The notes under the pieces are model-generated. The model made no database searches. It was not told the origin of the DNA and saw only the letters and a list, made by a program, of their open reading frames with translations. Below, one piece after another: positions 45,342 through 53,021 of a DNA stretch of 64,000 nt. A program made the position numbers and the translations under genes. The stretch lies in NCBI GenBank assembly GCA_963836905.1, contig CAWIKY010000007.1:248001-312000 (forward strand), read 5' to 3'. The stretch's first letter is position 1. The number at the start of each line of letters is the position of its first letter. The stretch comes from CAWIKY01 sp963836905. GTDB taxonomy: Bacteria > Pseudomonadota > Alphaproteobacteria > Caulobacterales > Hyphomonadaceae.

Positions 45342-45593
45342 TCTCACTCCTCCCCTCGAGGCCGTCCAGACCTCATTTGCGGGTCCGGTATCGGTTCTGC
45401 GCATAAGTACGCGTTCGAGCGAAGCGATCTGACTGCGCGGTGGCAGGGGTTGTCAATGGCAGAAGTGACCGCGGCGGTTCGTCGCGGTTAATTAACGCAA
45501 ATGGTGTGACGCCGCGGCAACTGCCACCCTCGACAAGACCCGGATTTTGCCCAAGAATCAGGCAGTATCGCCGATCACTGGGAACGCCGCGAC

Positions 45594-46319
45594 ATGACCA
45601 ATGCCCTCGTCCTTTTTTCCGGCGGACAGGATTCGACCGTCTGTCTGGCGTCGGCGCTGTCCCGGTTTGATCGCGTAACGACGGTCGGATTCGATTACGG
45701 TCAGCGTCACCGGATTGAGCTGGATTGCCGTCCGCGCGTGCTTGAGGCCATGAGGGTGGGGTTTCCGGACTGGAGCGCGAAACTTGGCGAGGACCTGCTG
45801 ATCCCGATCCCGGCGTTCGGAGCGATTGGCGGCAGCGCCATGACGGACGAAATCGCAATCGAGACAGCGGCGTCCGGCCTGCCAAACACGTTCGTTCCAG
45901 CGCGCAATCTGGTGTTCCTCACGCTGGCCTCCGGACTTGCCTACAGGCAAGGAGCGAGCGTGCTGGTGGGCGGCATGTGCCAGACGGATTATTCCGGTTA
46001 TCCCGACTGTCGACGTGAGACACTGGACGCGCAGGAACAGGCGCTTGCCCTCGGGCTGGAAAAGCCGATGAGGATCGACACGCCCCTTATGGACCTGACC
46101 AAGGCTCAGTCATGGGCGCTTTCGAAAGGGTTGGGCGGGAATGCGCTTGTCTCGCTCATCGTAGAAGAGACCCACACCTGCTATGTCGGAGACCGCACGC
46201 AGCGCCATGACTGGGGCTATGGATGCGGCAACTGTCCGGCTTGCGATCTTCGTGCGCGGGGCTGGAATGACTGGAAAAACGCAGGCCAACCGACGGTGGA
46301 CATTGCAATGTCATCCTGA
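45594..46319 (+). CDS. queC: 7-cyano-7-deazaguanine synthase
   Basis: This is a 241-residue N-type ATP pyrophosphatase. The PP-loop VLFSGGQDSTVCLASAL is at the N-terminus. FVPARNLVFLTLASGLAYRQG follows, and the C-terminus holds the zinc site C-x(n)-CGNCPACDLRARGW. It makes preQ0 from carboxydeazaguanine for queuosine. It is 62 bp upstream of queD in the same direction. queE is not in the window. Confidence 0.96.
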   Translation: MTNALVLFSGGQDSTVCLASALSRFDRVTTVGFDYGQRHRIELDCRPRVLEAMRVGFPDWSAKLGEDLLIPIPAFGAIGGSAMTDEIAIETAASGLPNTFVPARNLVFLTLASGLAYRQGASVLVGGMCQTDYSGYPDCRRETLDAQEQALALGLEKPMRIDTPLMDLTKAQSWALSKGLGGNALVSLIVEETHTCYVGDRTQRHDWGYGCGNCPACDLRARGWNDWKNAGQPTVDIAMSS

Positions 46320-46381
46320 ATGGGGGATAGAGCGCGGCTTCGCATCACCCTCCCTGGAAGCCCTTGTCCGCTGATCCGTCA

Positions 46382-46801
46382 ATGACCAAACCTGCACAAA
46401 ATTCCGGCCGGAAAACCCGGGGCCTGCCGCTTGACGGGGTAACCTTCGAGATCGCCAAGGGCGCGGGCTTCGAAGCAGCGCACAAGCTGGACCCTTCAGA
46501 GGATGGCCACCCCTATGGCCGCGTGCACGGGCATTCGTTCCGTATCGACATTGCTGTTCTGGGAACCGCAGGTAGCGGCGATGACTGGGTTGTCGACCTC
46601 GCTGATCTTGACGCCGCTCTGTCGCGTGTAACAGCCCTGCTGGACCATTCGATGCTGAACGATATTCCGGGGCTGGAACTGCCAACGCTTGAACGTTTGT
46701 GCATGTTCATCGCCAGCCGGCTTTTGCCGGATCTGCCGGGGCTTCACACCGTGAAGGTGTCCCGGCCCAGCCTGTCGGAAAGCTGCTCGATCACGCTGTA
46801 G
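46382..46801 (+). CDS. queD: 6-carboxytetrahydropterin synthase
   Basis: This is a 139-residue protein. FEAAHKLDPSEDGHPYGRVHGHSFRI contains the zinc-binding His triad of the PTPS/QueD family. DLADLDAALSRVTALLDHSMLND is the second conserved block, and the C-terminus has VSRPSLSESC. It is the first committed step to queuosine. An in-frame TTG at 46364 is an alternative start. The 62-bp gap from queC makes one operon likely. Confidence 0.93.
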   Translation: MTKPAQNSGRKTRGLPLDGVTFEIAKGAGFEAAHKLDPSEDGHPYGRVHGHSFRIDIAVLGTAGSGDDWVVDLADLDAALSRVTALLDHSMLNDIPGLELPTLERLCMFIASRLLPDLPGLHTVKVSRPSLSESCSITL

Positions 46802-46980
46802 GCACAGAGACGCGCGTGTCTGGTCTAGCAAAGGATGAGGCATTCCTGTCAGTCGCCACTCCAGAGAGGTGGAGCGCGGCGTTCCTGTTCGAGGAAATGT
46901 AAAGGTATGAAGCCGCAGTTCGGGTCTCCCCGGCGCGCCGCGTTGATACTGGCGTGACGTCAGCCCCGGAAAACTTGCGC

Positions 46981-47475
46981 CTACGACCCGGCGTTTCCGG
47001 CATTCTCGGCAAGTCTGCTCGCGAAACGGCTGAAAGCGCGGTGCGCATCGCCCCATGTCGTTTGATATTGTGCCCATTCGATCTGGGTTTCGTACCAGTC
47101 GTAATTCAGGGAAGCGACTTCCCGCCCGCTGGCATCGAAGGCCTTGCCGGACAGTTCCGCGCCGCCCAGGCTGAAGCTTTGCAGGCTGAGCCCGATACGG
47201 TCACCCATTTCCTTGATAGTCGGCCGGTTCGGCTTGGCGTCTTCCACGACAACAGCGATCCGCTCGACCATGCCCGCATCGTCGCCAAAGGCACGCGTCA
47301 GGTCTTCGGTCAGTTTCTTTGTCAGGTATTCGGCTTCGCGCTGGCCATAGGTGTCATCGAATTTCTCGGTCAATTCCGGTGAAAAGCTGACATCTACGGT
47401 CGTGGCGGCTGCGAACGGTGCCAGAGACAGCGCCGCAGCTGAAATTATGACCGTTACCGGTCCTTTACGTGACAT
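46981..47475 (-). CDS. Hypothetical secreted protein
   Basis: This is a 164-residue protein with a clear signal peptide (basic start, hydrophobic core, ALSLAPFAAA-T). The mature part begins VDVSFSPELTEKFDDTYGQREAEYLTKKL and includes a stretch EIQFAQYQ-like near TQIEWAQYQTTWGD. The pattern suggests a periplasmic alpha/beta fold but no family I can name. Its 5' end lies about 110 bp from the small lipoprotein gene on the same strand. Confidence 0.65.
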   Translation of the reverse strand: MSRKGPVTVIISAAALSLAPFAAATTVDVSFSPELTEKFDDTYGQREAEYLTKKLTEDLTRAFGDDAGMVERIAVVVEDAKPNRPTIKEMGDRIGLSLQSFSLGGAELSGKAFDASGREVASLNYDWYETQIEWAQYQTTWGDAHRAFSRFASRLAENAGNAGS

Positions 47476-47586
47476 ATCAGGCTCCCTTCAATCTGCCGGA
47501 CAATCACTGTTCGGTTAATTGAATATGGGGTCTGACGGGGCACTTGCCAAAGCCCTTGTGCAGTCGAGCCGCGTTTCGTCCAACGC

Positions 47587-47865
47587 TCAGTCGCGTTTGC
47601 GGCGCTCCTTCTCGAGGCGCTTGCGTTCCTTTTCCATCTTCTTGCGCTCTTTCTCCAGGGCCTTGCGCTCTTTCTTGCTCTTGCCATCGGGGGTGACGAT
47701 ATCGACCGCGCCGCCGACAGCCGCGCCTGTGAGTTCCACCCCGGCCTCGACGGTTTCCGCCGCGACGCCGACTATGGTTGTTGCCACACAGCCCTGCAGC
47801 GCAAAGACTGCGAAGGCGGCAATGCCTGTATTCATCAGGCTTGTACGCCTTGCTGATCGTTTCAT
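47587..47865 (-). CDS. NF038104-like small lipoprotein
   Basis: This is a 92-residue lipoprotein. The signal peptide ends in the lipobox VFALQGC (acylated cysteine near residue 26). A short hydrophobic, glycine-rich segment (GVAAETVEAGVELTGAAVGGAV) follows, and the last 35 residues are almost purely Lys/Arg/Glu (KKERKALEKERKKMEKERKR), likely a single charged helix. Start ATG 47865 is chosen by the signal peptide; the long upstream extension in the frame is antisense to the pirin gene. Confidence 0.8.
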   Translation of the reverse strand: MKRSARRTSLMNTGIAAFAVFALQGCVATTIVGVAAETVEAGVELTGAAVGGAVDIVTPDGKSKKERKALEKERKKMEKERKRLEKERRKRD

Positions 47866-47932
47866 CTGTCCAGGGCCCCGTCTGTCTGTTTGTGCACGCA
47901 AGGTGTCTCGGGCACAGATGTGAAGATCAGGT

Positions 47933-48628
47933 TCAAATCGTATCGACGAAGACAATTTCCGCATCATCGAGACCTTTGAAAACGAGCCTTTGCGGCCCCG
48001 AAACGGAGGCCCCGTCGCGCGCGGACAGGCTCTCGCCGTCCACTTCAACCTTGCCCGCTGCCAGAACGAAATAGCCTTTTCGCCCGTCTTTGAGGTCGAG
48101 CGACAGGGTTTCGCCCGCTTGCAGGGTTGCGCCCAGCACGCGGGCGTCCTGCGCAATCGGAAGGGCGGCGTCACTCTCCTCACCGGATGCCAGCACCGCC
48201 CATTCATTCGCGCGATCGGCCTTGGGAAACGCTCTGGCTCCCCAGCGCGGCGACAATCCCTGCCGCGACGGCTCTATCCAGAGCTGGAAGATCTGCGTCG
48301 GCTCGTCCTCAAGGTTCATTTCGGCATGCTGGATGCCGGTACCGGCGCTCATCACCTGCACGTCCCCCGCTTGCGTCCGCCCCTGATTGCCGAGCGAGTC
48401 GCGATGGGTGATCGCGCCTGTGCGAACATAGGTGATGATTTCCATGTCGCGATGGCCATGGGCTGGAAAGCCGGTGCCGGGCTGGATGGTATCATCGTTC
48501 CAGACACGCAGTTTGCCGTGCCCCATCCGGGCCGGGTCCATGTAGTGCGAAAAGGAAAAATGATAGCGCGCGCTGAGCCAGTCATTCTCGAACTGACCCA
48601 GGTTTTCGAAACGTCGGATATCCAGCAT
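47933..48628 (-). CDS. Pirin family protein
   Basis: This is a 231-residue bicupin. The N-terminal cupin has FSFSHYMDPARMGHGKLRVWNDD, PGTGFPAHGHRDMEIITYV with metal-binding histidines, and AGTGIQHAEMN. The C-terminal cupin is degenerate and lacks the ligands, as in YhaK/pirin. Bacterial pirins may act as quercetinases or redox sensors. Start 48628 follows GGAGACGGAC; an ATG at 48640 is also in frame. Confidence 0.92.
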   Translation of the reverse strand: MLDIRRFENLGQFENDWLSARYHFSFSHYMDPARMGHGKLRVWNDDTIQPGTGFPAHGHRDMEIITYVRTGAITHRDSLGNQGRTQAGDVQVMSAGTGIQHAEMNLEDEPTQIFQLWIEPSRQGLSPRWGARAFPKADRANEWAVLASGEESDAALPIAQDARVLGATLQAGETLSLDLKDGRKGYFVLAAGKVEVDGESLSARDGASVSGPQRLVFKGLDDAEIVFVDTI

Positions 48629-48723
48629 GTCCGTCTCCATCAGAGTTGACGCTCAGATGGGATACGGCGCAGGCTGGACCAAGAGACCCGCGCTGCTTTC
48701 CGGACCGAAATGAGGACTGCGCC

Positions 48724-49101
48724 ATGACGGATACCCCTGACGAAGACAAGAAAGACCTTGCCGAATACCGGACGGACTGGGCCGAGGACCGGACCGTTCT
48801 GGCAAACGAGCGCACCTATGCCGCCTGGATGCGGACCGGCATGGCATCTGTTGCGATCGGTCTGGGGTTTCAGGCCATTTTCAGGGCAGCCGAGCCCACC
48901 TGGCCCGCCAAGCTGGTGGCAACCCTCTTCATAGTGATCGGTATTTTTGTGTTCTGGACGGCATGGTCAAACGCGCGGGGCCTGTTCAAACGGCTGACCT
49001 CGCATGCTGCCAATCCGATAACACCTGCCCGGGTAGGCCTCATATCGGGGCTTTTCTCGTTCGCTGCCTGCGCTCTGGTGTTCGTTCTCTGGACGCTTTG
49101 A
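48724..49101 (+). CDS. DUF202 (YidH-like) membrane protein
   Basis: This is a 125-residue protein. A polar N-terminus is followed by the DUF202 block DRTVLANERTYAAWMRTGMASVAIGLG and three hydrophobic segments (about residues 40-60, 65-83 and 100-122). Homologues are of unknown function in bacteria; the fungal relative VTC1 acts in polyphosphate metabolism. It is divergent from the pirin gene. Confidence 0.88.
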   Translation: MTDTPDEDKKDLAEYRTDWAEDRTVLANERTYAAWMRTGMASVAIGLGFQAIFRAAEPTWPAKLVATLFIVIGIFVFWTAWSNARGLFKRLTSHAANPITPARVGLISGLFSFAACALVFVLWTL

Positions 49102-49187
49102 ACTTTGTACATCCCGTGTTATGTTGCACTGCACAATTTATTGAGGGCAGACCTTTCTGCCCCTACGGATACGACGGGGAACGAGCC

Positions 49188-49943
49188 ATGTTCGAGAACA
49201 CGATGAACAAGACAGCCGATGTCATGCAGCACGCGCTTGAAGTCAGCAAGAGCATGGCCGAGCAGCAGGCGCGAATGTCCATTCCGACCCAACTTCCCTT
49301 CACCCTTGAAATGACCCCGGGGCCGTTTTCGTTCCCTTACTTCGCACCGCGCAAACCGGACGAAGCCAAGGCCCGCGAAGCCTTTCACAAGATGGCCGAA
49401 CTGAACCTTCAGGCCTGGTCGATCACCGCCGAAGCCATCGCCGCCATGCCGTCATGGATGAAAGCCCCTTACCAGAAGCCCGGCGAGATGATGGCTGACT
49501 GGTTCGACACCTATGCTGCCGAACGCAACCGCCGCGACCCGTTCGTGAAGGGTCCGAATGCGGTCGAGACCGTCCCGGCCGAAACGGCAGATGCAGCACC
49601 CGCGCCGGTCGCAGCGCCCGCCGGCAATGTGGCCGCCAAGGCGCTCGAACCTGTCGATACACCAGAGCCGTCTACGAAGGACGAGACGGCCAACACTAGC
49701 GATACCCCCGTCGCGCCCGAGCTGTTCAGCACGCCGAAGGGCGAGGCCGACGACCTGACCCTCATCAAGGGCGTCGGGCCGAAAGTCTCCGAAGCGCTCA
49801 ACGCCATCGGCGTTCACCACTTCTGGCAAATTGCAGGCTGGACGCCGCAACATGTCGCCTGGCTCGATGATGCCATGAACCTCAATGGCCGCATCACGCG
49901 CGGAAGCTGGGTTGAACAGGCACAAGCGCTGCTCCCCGCCTGA
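49188..49943 (+). CDS. Phasin-like N-terminus fused to a NuoE-tail-like HhH domain
   Basis: This is a 251-residue protein. Residues 1-110 are mostly helical and phasin-like (MQHALEVSKSMAEQQARMSIP, then MAELNLQAWSITAEAIAAMPSWM). Residues 120-185 are an Ala/Pro/Glu linker. The last 60 residues (DDLTLIKGVGPKVSEALNAIG ending GSWVEQAQALLPA) match the helix-hairpin-helix tail found on many alphaproteobacterial NuoE and ribosomal proteins. No PHA synthase is nearby. Function is unknown. Confidence 0.7.
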   Translation: MFENTMNKTADVMQHALEVSKSMAEQQARMSIPTQLPFTLEMTPGPFSFPYFAPRKPDEAKAREAFHKMAELNLQAWSITAEAIAAMPSWMKAPYQKPGEMMADWFDTYAAERNRRDPFVKGPNAVETVPAETADAAPAPVAAPAGNVAAKALEPVDTPEPSTKDETANTSDTPVAPELFSTPKGEADDLTLIKGVGPKVSEALNAIGVHHFWQIAGWTPQHVAWLDDAMNLNGRITRGSWVEQAQALLPA

Positions 49944-49992
49944 GCCGCACTGTCTTGCCATTCGTCAAAAATCCGGCGAATAGGTCAGACAG

Positions 49993-50077
49993 GCGGGCGT
50001 GGTGGAAATGGTAGACACAACGGACTTAAAATCCGTCGGCTTCGGCCTTGCCGGTTCAAGTCCGGTCGCCCGCACCA
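49993..50077 (+). tRNA. tRNA-Leu (UAA)
   Basis: The cloverleaf is complete: acceptor gcgggcg/cgcccgc, anticodon stem acgga/tccgt with loop cttaaaa giving anticodon TAA, a long variable arm (class II), T-loop ttcaagt, and encoded CCA at 50075-50077. Confidence 0.97.
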
Positions 50078-50084
50078 GTCGCAC

Positions 50085-51077
50085 TCAAGGGGTCTTGTCC
50101 CCGCCAATCGCGGCGTAACAGGCCCGTTCGTCCTTGCGCAGCCGCGCCGGACCGGCAAGCCGTTCGATGACGCGGCCGTCGCGCGCCATGTCTGCCAGCA
50201 CGGGGTGGATATAGGATGACAGCGCGATGGCAGGCGTGTTTCCGAGCCGGTCTGCGGCGGCTTCCGACATCGCCTTCAGAGTGATCTTGTCCTTCGTCCG
50301 TCGCAGATAGCCTGCCGCTGCCACGCTCCCCGTCCATGTGCGAAAATCCTTTGCGGTGAATGCCAGCCCCATCACATCGCCGATCCAGTCATTGACCTCA
50401 TCGGCGTTGATACGATGGTCCTCGATCTGGAAGAGGTTTTCCTCGTTTTCGGCAGCCAGCCGCTTCAGGATGCGGGCCAGACCGGCATCGTTCAGCTCGA
50501 CATGGCGTTCGCGGCCGCCCTTTCCCTGAAAATCAATCTCGATATGCGTACCTTTGACCTGCACGGTTTCGGGGCTCAATGTCGTTGCACCCATCGCGCC
50601 GGACCCGTTGCGGAAACGGTTATGGCCCACCCGCAGCCCGCCATGATCGATCAACCGGACCAGTCCTGCCAGAACGCGTTCGCGGTCCATTTGCTTGCGA
50701 CCCAAATCGCGCCTAACCCGTGCCCGCAGCCGTGGCAGCCGATCTGCAAAGTGCAGCAAATCCTCGAACTTGGCCTGCTCGCATGCATGCCTCCAGTCGG
50801 GGTGGTAGATGTATTGCCGCCGACCGGCCTCATCGCTGCCATAGGCAAGCACGTGCGCTTTCGGGTCCGGAGATATCCAGACATCTGTCCATGCAGGCGG
50901 GACCGCGAGCGCCTCGCAGGCCAGTCGCGCCGGTCCGGCAAGAACGCTGCCCGTGGCGGAGATGTAGGAGAAACCCTTGCCCTGCCTGCGACGGACAATA
51001 CCCGGACCATCGGTTCGGGCAGATTTGAGCCCGGCATCTGCAGGCGTCACGCGGTTGCGCGCCAGAAGCCCGGTCAT
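50085..51077 (-). CDS. DNA topoisomerase IB (poxvirus-type)
   Basis: This is a 330-residue type IB topoisomerase. WTDVWISPDPKAHVLAYGSDEAGRRQYIYHPDWR is the N-terminal clamp, and RIGHNRFRNGSGAMGATTL-like GLRVGHNRFRNGSGAMGATTL carries catalytic Arg. FTAKDFRTWTGS has the catalytic Lys and second Arg. The tyrosine nucleophile is at about residue 289 in ALSSYIHP. It relaxes supercoils through a 3'-phosphotyrosine intermediate. The frame is open far upstream, but residues before 51077 do not match the family. The gene sits 8 bp from tRNA-Leu. Confidence 0.93.
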   Translation of the reverse strand: MTGLLARNRVTPADAGLKSARTDGPGIVRRRQGKGFSYISATGSVLAGPARLACEALAVPPAWTDVWISPDPKAHVLAYGSDEAGRRQYIYHPDWRHACEQAKFEDLLHFADRLPRLRARVRRDLGRKQMDRERVLAGLVRLIDHGGLRVGHNRFRNGSGAMGATTLSPETVQVKGTHIEIDFQGKGGRERHVELNDAGLARILKRLAAENEENLFQIEDHRINADEVNDWIGDVMGLAFTAKDFRTWTGSVAAAGYLRRTKDKITLKAMSEAAADRLGNTPAIALSSYIHPVLADMARDGRVIERLAGPARLRKDERACYAAIGGDKTP

Positions 51078-51243
51078 GGTTTTCCCGGATCCGCGCACAG
51101 ATAGACCACAGCGCTCACAGGATTGGTGCCCGGGGGCAGGAAAAAATTGCCGCAACGCACACGCATCGACTTTCGTGAAAGGTGGAGCAGGAACGAATTG
51201 GCGTGACGCCTGTTCCATGAGAGTTGAAACGCGAAGGGACCCC

Positions 51244-51618
51244 ATGGACATTGTCGCAATTGTAAACTCGCTGTTGGCCGTGCTGACCATCGGGTTCGGA
51301 ATGATCGCCTGGTTCATGCCGATGCGGACACTGAAGCGGTTCAAGCTGGAACCCGTCGGCGGTGGAACGCTCGGCATCTCAGAAACGCGTGCGGCCAGTG
51401 GCTCGCTCTGGGTCGCGGCGGGTCTCGCGGCGCTGGTGATCCAGATGCCGTGGGCCTTTGCGATGATCGGCATTCTTTATCTCGGCGCGGGCGTGGGCCG
51501 CATCACCTCACTCGCGCTGGACGGAGCGGGAAACAAGGGGCCGTGGTTTTTCCTTGCGACAGAAATACCACTCGCCGCGTGGTTCCTCTCCATGAACCTT
51601 CCCGCCGCGCTGGGTTAA
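51244..51618 (+). CDS. DUF4345 domain-containing membrane protein
   Basis: This is a 124-residue protein with four hydrophobic helices. GISETRAASGSLWVAAGLAALV is the DUF4345 signature (S-E-x-R-A near the start of helix 2). Start ATG 51244 follows AAGGGA; the longer open frame upstream is antisense to the topoisomerase. Function is unknown. It resembles the protein at 9692. Confidence 0.8.
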   Translation: MDIVAIVNSLLAVLTIGFGMIAWFMPMRTLKRFKLEPVGGGTLGISETRAASGSLWVAAGLAALVIQMPWAFAMIGILYLGAGVGRITSLALDGAGNKGPWFFLATEIPLAAWFLSMNLPAALG

Positions 51619-51708
51619 GGATAAGATTATCGCTACACAGGCAGTCTCCGGTCGAGATTGCACGCGCGAACCGCTTCGGATAAGCGGGTGGCCAAAGGGG
51701 AAACCGCA

Positions 51709-52272
51709 ATGACCGACAGCATCGGCTATCAGGCGATGACGCAGCGGGCGCTCAAGAGCGTCGTGCGTGAAGCGCTGGAATTTGCCGCAACGCAGGACCG
51801 CCTGCCCGGCGACCATCACTTCTACATCTCGTTCCGCACCGGAGCGCCGGGCGTCGAGATTGCCGAATACCTGACCAAACAGTTTCCGTTCGACATGACC
51901 ATCGTGGTGCAGCACCAGTTCTGGGACCTGGAGGTCAAGGACGATCATTTCGAGATCATCCTGAAATTCTCAGGCGTGCCGCAACACCTGTCGATCCCGT
52001 TTGCTGCTGTCACCCGGTTTGCCGATCCTAGCGTCAACTTCGCGCTCAACTTCGAGATCGAGGATGCCGCCAGCAGCGCGGCAAAGAAGGGGTCGCACCT
52101 GCGGGTTGCGGGCTCTGAAGGCGAGGCGAGCCCCGCCCCTGAAAAAGCGGCCAAAGCTGATGCGGAAGCACCCGATGCGGATAAAGGTGACGCGGACAAC
52201 GGTGATGCGGACGAAGGGGACGGAAAGTCCACCGTGGTGCGTCTGGATGCCTTCCGCCGCAAGACGCCGTGA
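51709..52272 (+). CDS. sspB: SspB-family ClpXP adaptor
   Basis: This is a 187-residue protein. The N-terminal part is the SspB fold: YQAMTQRALKSVVREALEFAA, HHFYISFRTGAPGVEI, and VVQHQFWDLEVKDDHFEI. The C-terminal third is low-complexity and acidic (repeats of Gly-Asp-Ala-Asp) and ends with VVRLDAFRRKTP, consistent with the ClpX-binding tail. It delivers ssrA-tagged and other substrates to ClpXP. The stop overlaps the thioesterase start (GTGA). Confidence 0.92.
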   Translation: MTDSIGYQAMTQRALKSVVREALEFAATQDRLPGDHHFYISFRTGAPGVEIAEYLTKQFPFDMTIVVQHQFWDLEVKDDHFEIILKFSGVPQHLSIPFAAVTRFADPSVNFALNFEIEDAASSAAKKGSHLRVAGSEGEASPAPEKAAKADAEAPDADKGDADNGDADEGDGKSTVVRLDAFRRKTP

Positions 52273-52736
52273 GCGGAACAGGACCGACGCACGACTTCGG
52301 TGAGCGCATGTCCGACGCCGACATGCTCGCCCGCTTTCAACGCTCCAAAAAACGGCCGCCCTGTTCGGAAACACTTGGCATGCAGCTTCGCGCTGTTGAT
52401 CAGGCCAACATGGCCATCACCGTGGATTTTGACGTCAGCCCGTCCTTTGCCAACCCGACAGGGGCCATACAGGGCGGGTTTATGGCGGCCATGCTCGACG
52501 AGGCGATGTCGACGTGCTGCATCATCGCCTCGAACGTAACGATGACCGCGCCGACTCTGGAAATGAAGATCAGCTTTCTCAAAGCCCTGTTTCCGGGTCC
52601 GGCCAGCGTGGAAGCGCGTATTGTGAAACTGGGCAAGACCATTGCGTTTCTGGAAGGCGATCTTCTGAACCCGGACGGGGTTCTGGTGGCCAGAGCCAGT
52701 GCCACCGCCGCCCCGAAGGCCTTCAAACGGCTTTAG
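52269..52736 (+). CDS. PaaI-family hotdog thioesterase
   Basis: This is a 155-residue single-hotdog protein. GAIQGGFMAAMLDEAMSTCCIIAS contains the active-site region typical of PaaI/YdiI thioesterases, and FLKALFPGPASVEARIVKLG follows. It hydrolyses acyl-CoA or phenylacetyl-type CoA esters; the natural substrate is not known. It starts with GTG within the sspB stop; ATG 52308 is possible too. Confidence 0.9.
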   Translation: MSGTGPTHDFGERMSDADMLARFQRSKKRPPCSETLGMQLRAVDQANMAITVDFDVSPSFANPTGAIQGGFMAAMLDEAMSTCCIIASNVTMTAPTLEMKISFLKALFPGPASVEARIVKLGKTIAFLEGDLLNPDGVLVARASATAAPKAFKRL

Positions 52737-52857
52737 GGATTGGGGTTGTCTCGACTTTGCGTCATCCCGGGTAAGCGCAAGCTCGACCCTGGATCCGGTA
52801 TTTCGGGGTACCGGTTGCTGACGACATCCAGAAGTGCGTCCGGGCCTGGTTCCGACC

Positions 52858-52920
52858 TTTCGACAGGCTCAAGGACGAAGTGGTGAACGCTTTCACATTG
52901 AGCGTGTCGAAATGCGAAAG
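52858..52920. repeat. Head-to-head 'ttcgacaagctca' repeat pair
   Basis: One unit reads tttcgacaggctcaagg (52858-52874). The second, inverted, reads attgagcgtgtcgaaatgcg within 52890-52920, enclosed by cgctttc/gaaagcg arms. Related units are at 55385, 57183 and 58384, all in gene gaps. Confidence 0.7.
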
Positions 52921-53021
52921 CGTGGGCTTAAATCGGCCCCACCCCCGGCCCCTCCCCGCAAGCGAGGAGAGGAGCTTGCTATCGGCTGGACATTGCCGCC
53001 TTCACCAAAAGGCTCGACCCC

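Noticed and set aside
45342..45593. preQ1 riboswitch upstream of queC
   Set aside because: The 252-bp leader has GC-rich stems but I could not fit the preQ1-I or preQ1-II consensus; a covariance search would decide.
49993..51077. tRNA-Leu next to a tyrosine-type enzyme as an integration site
   Set aside because: The neighbouring gene is a topoisomerase IB, not an integrase, and I see no duplicated tRNA 3' end in the window.
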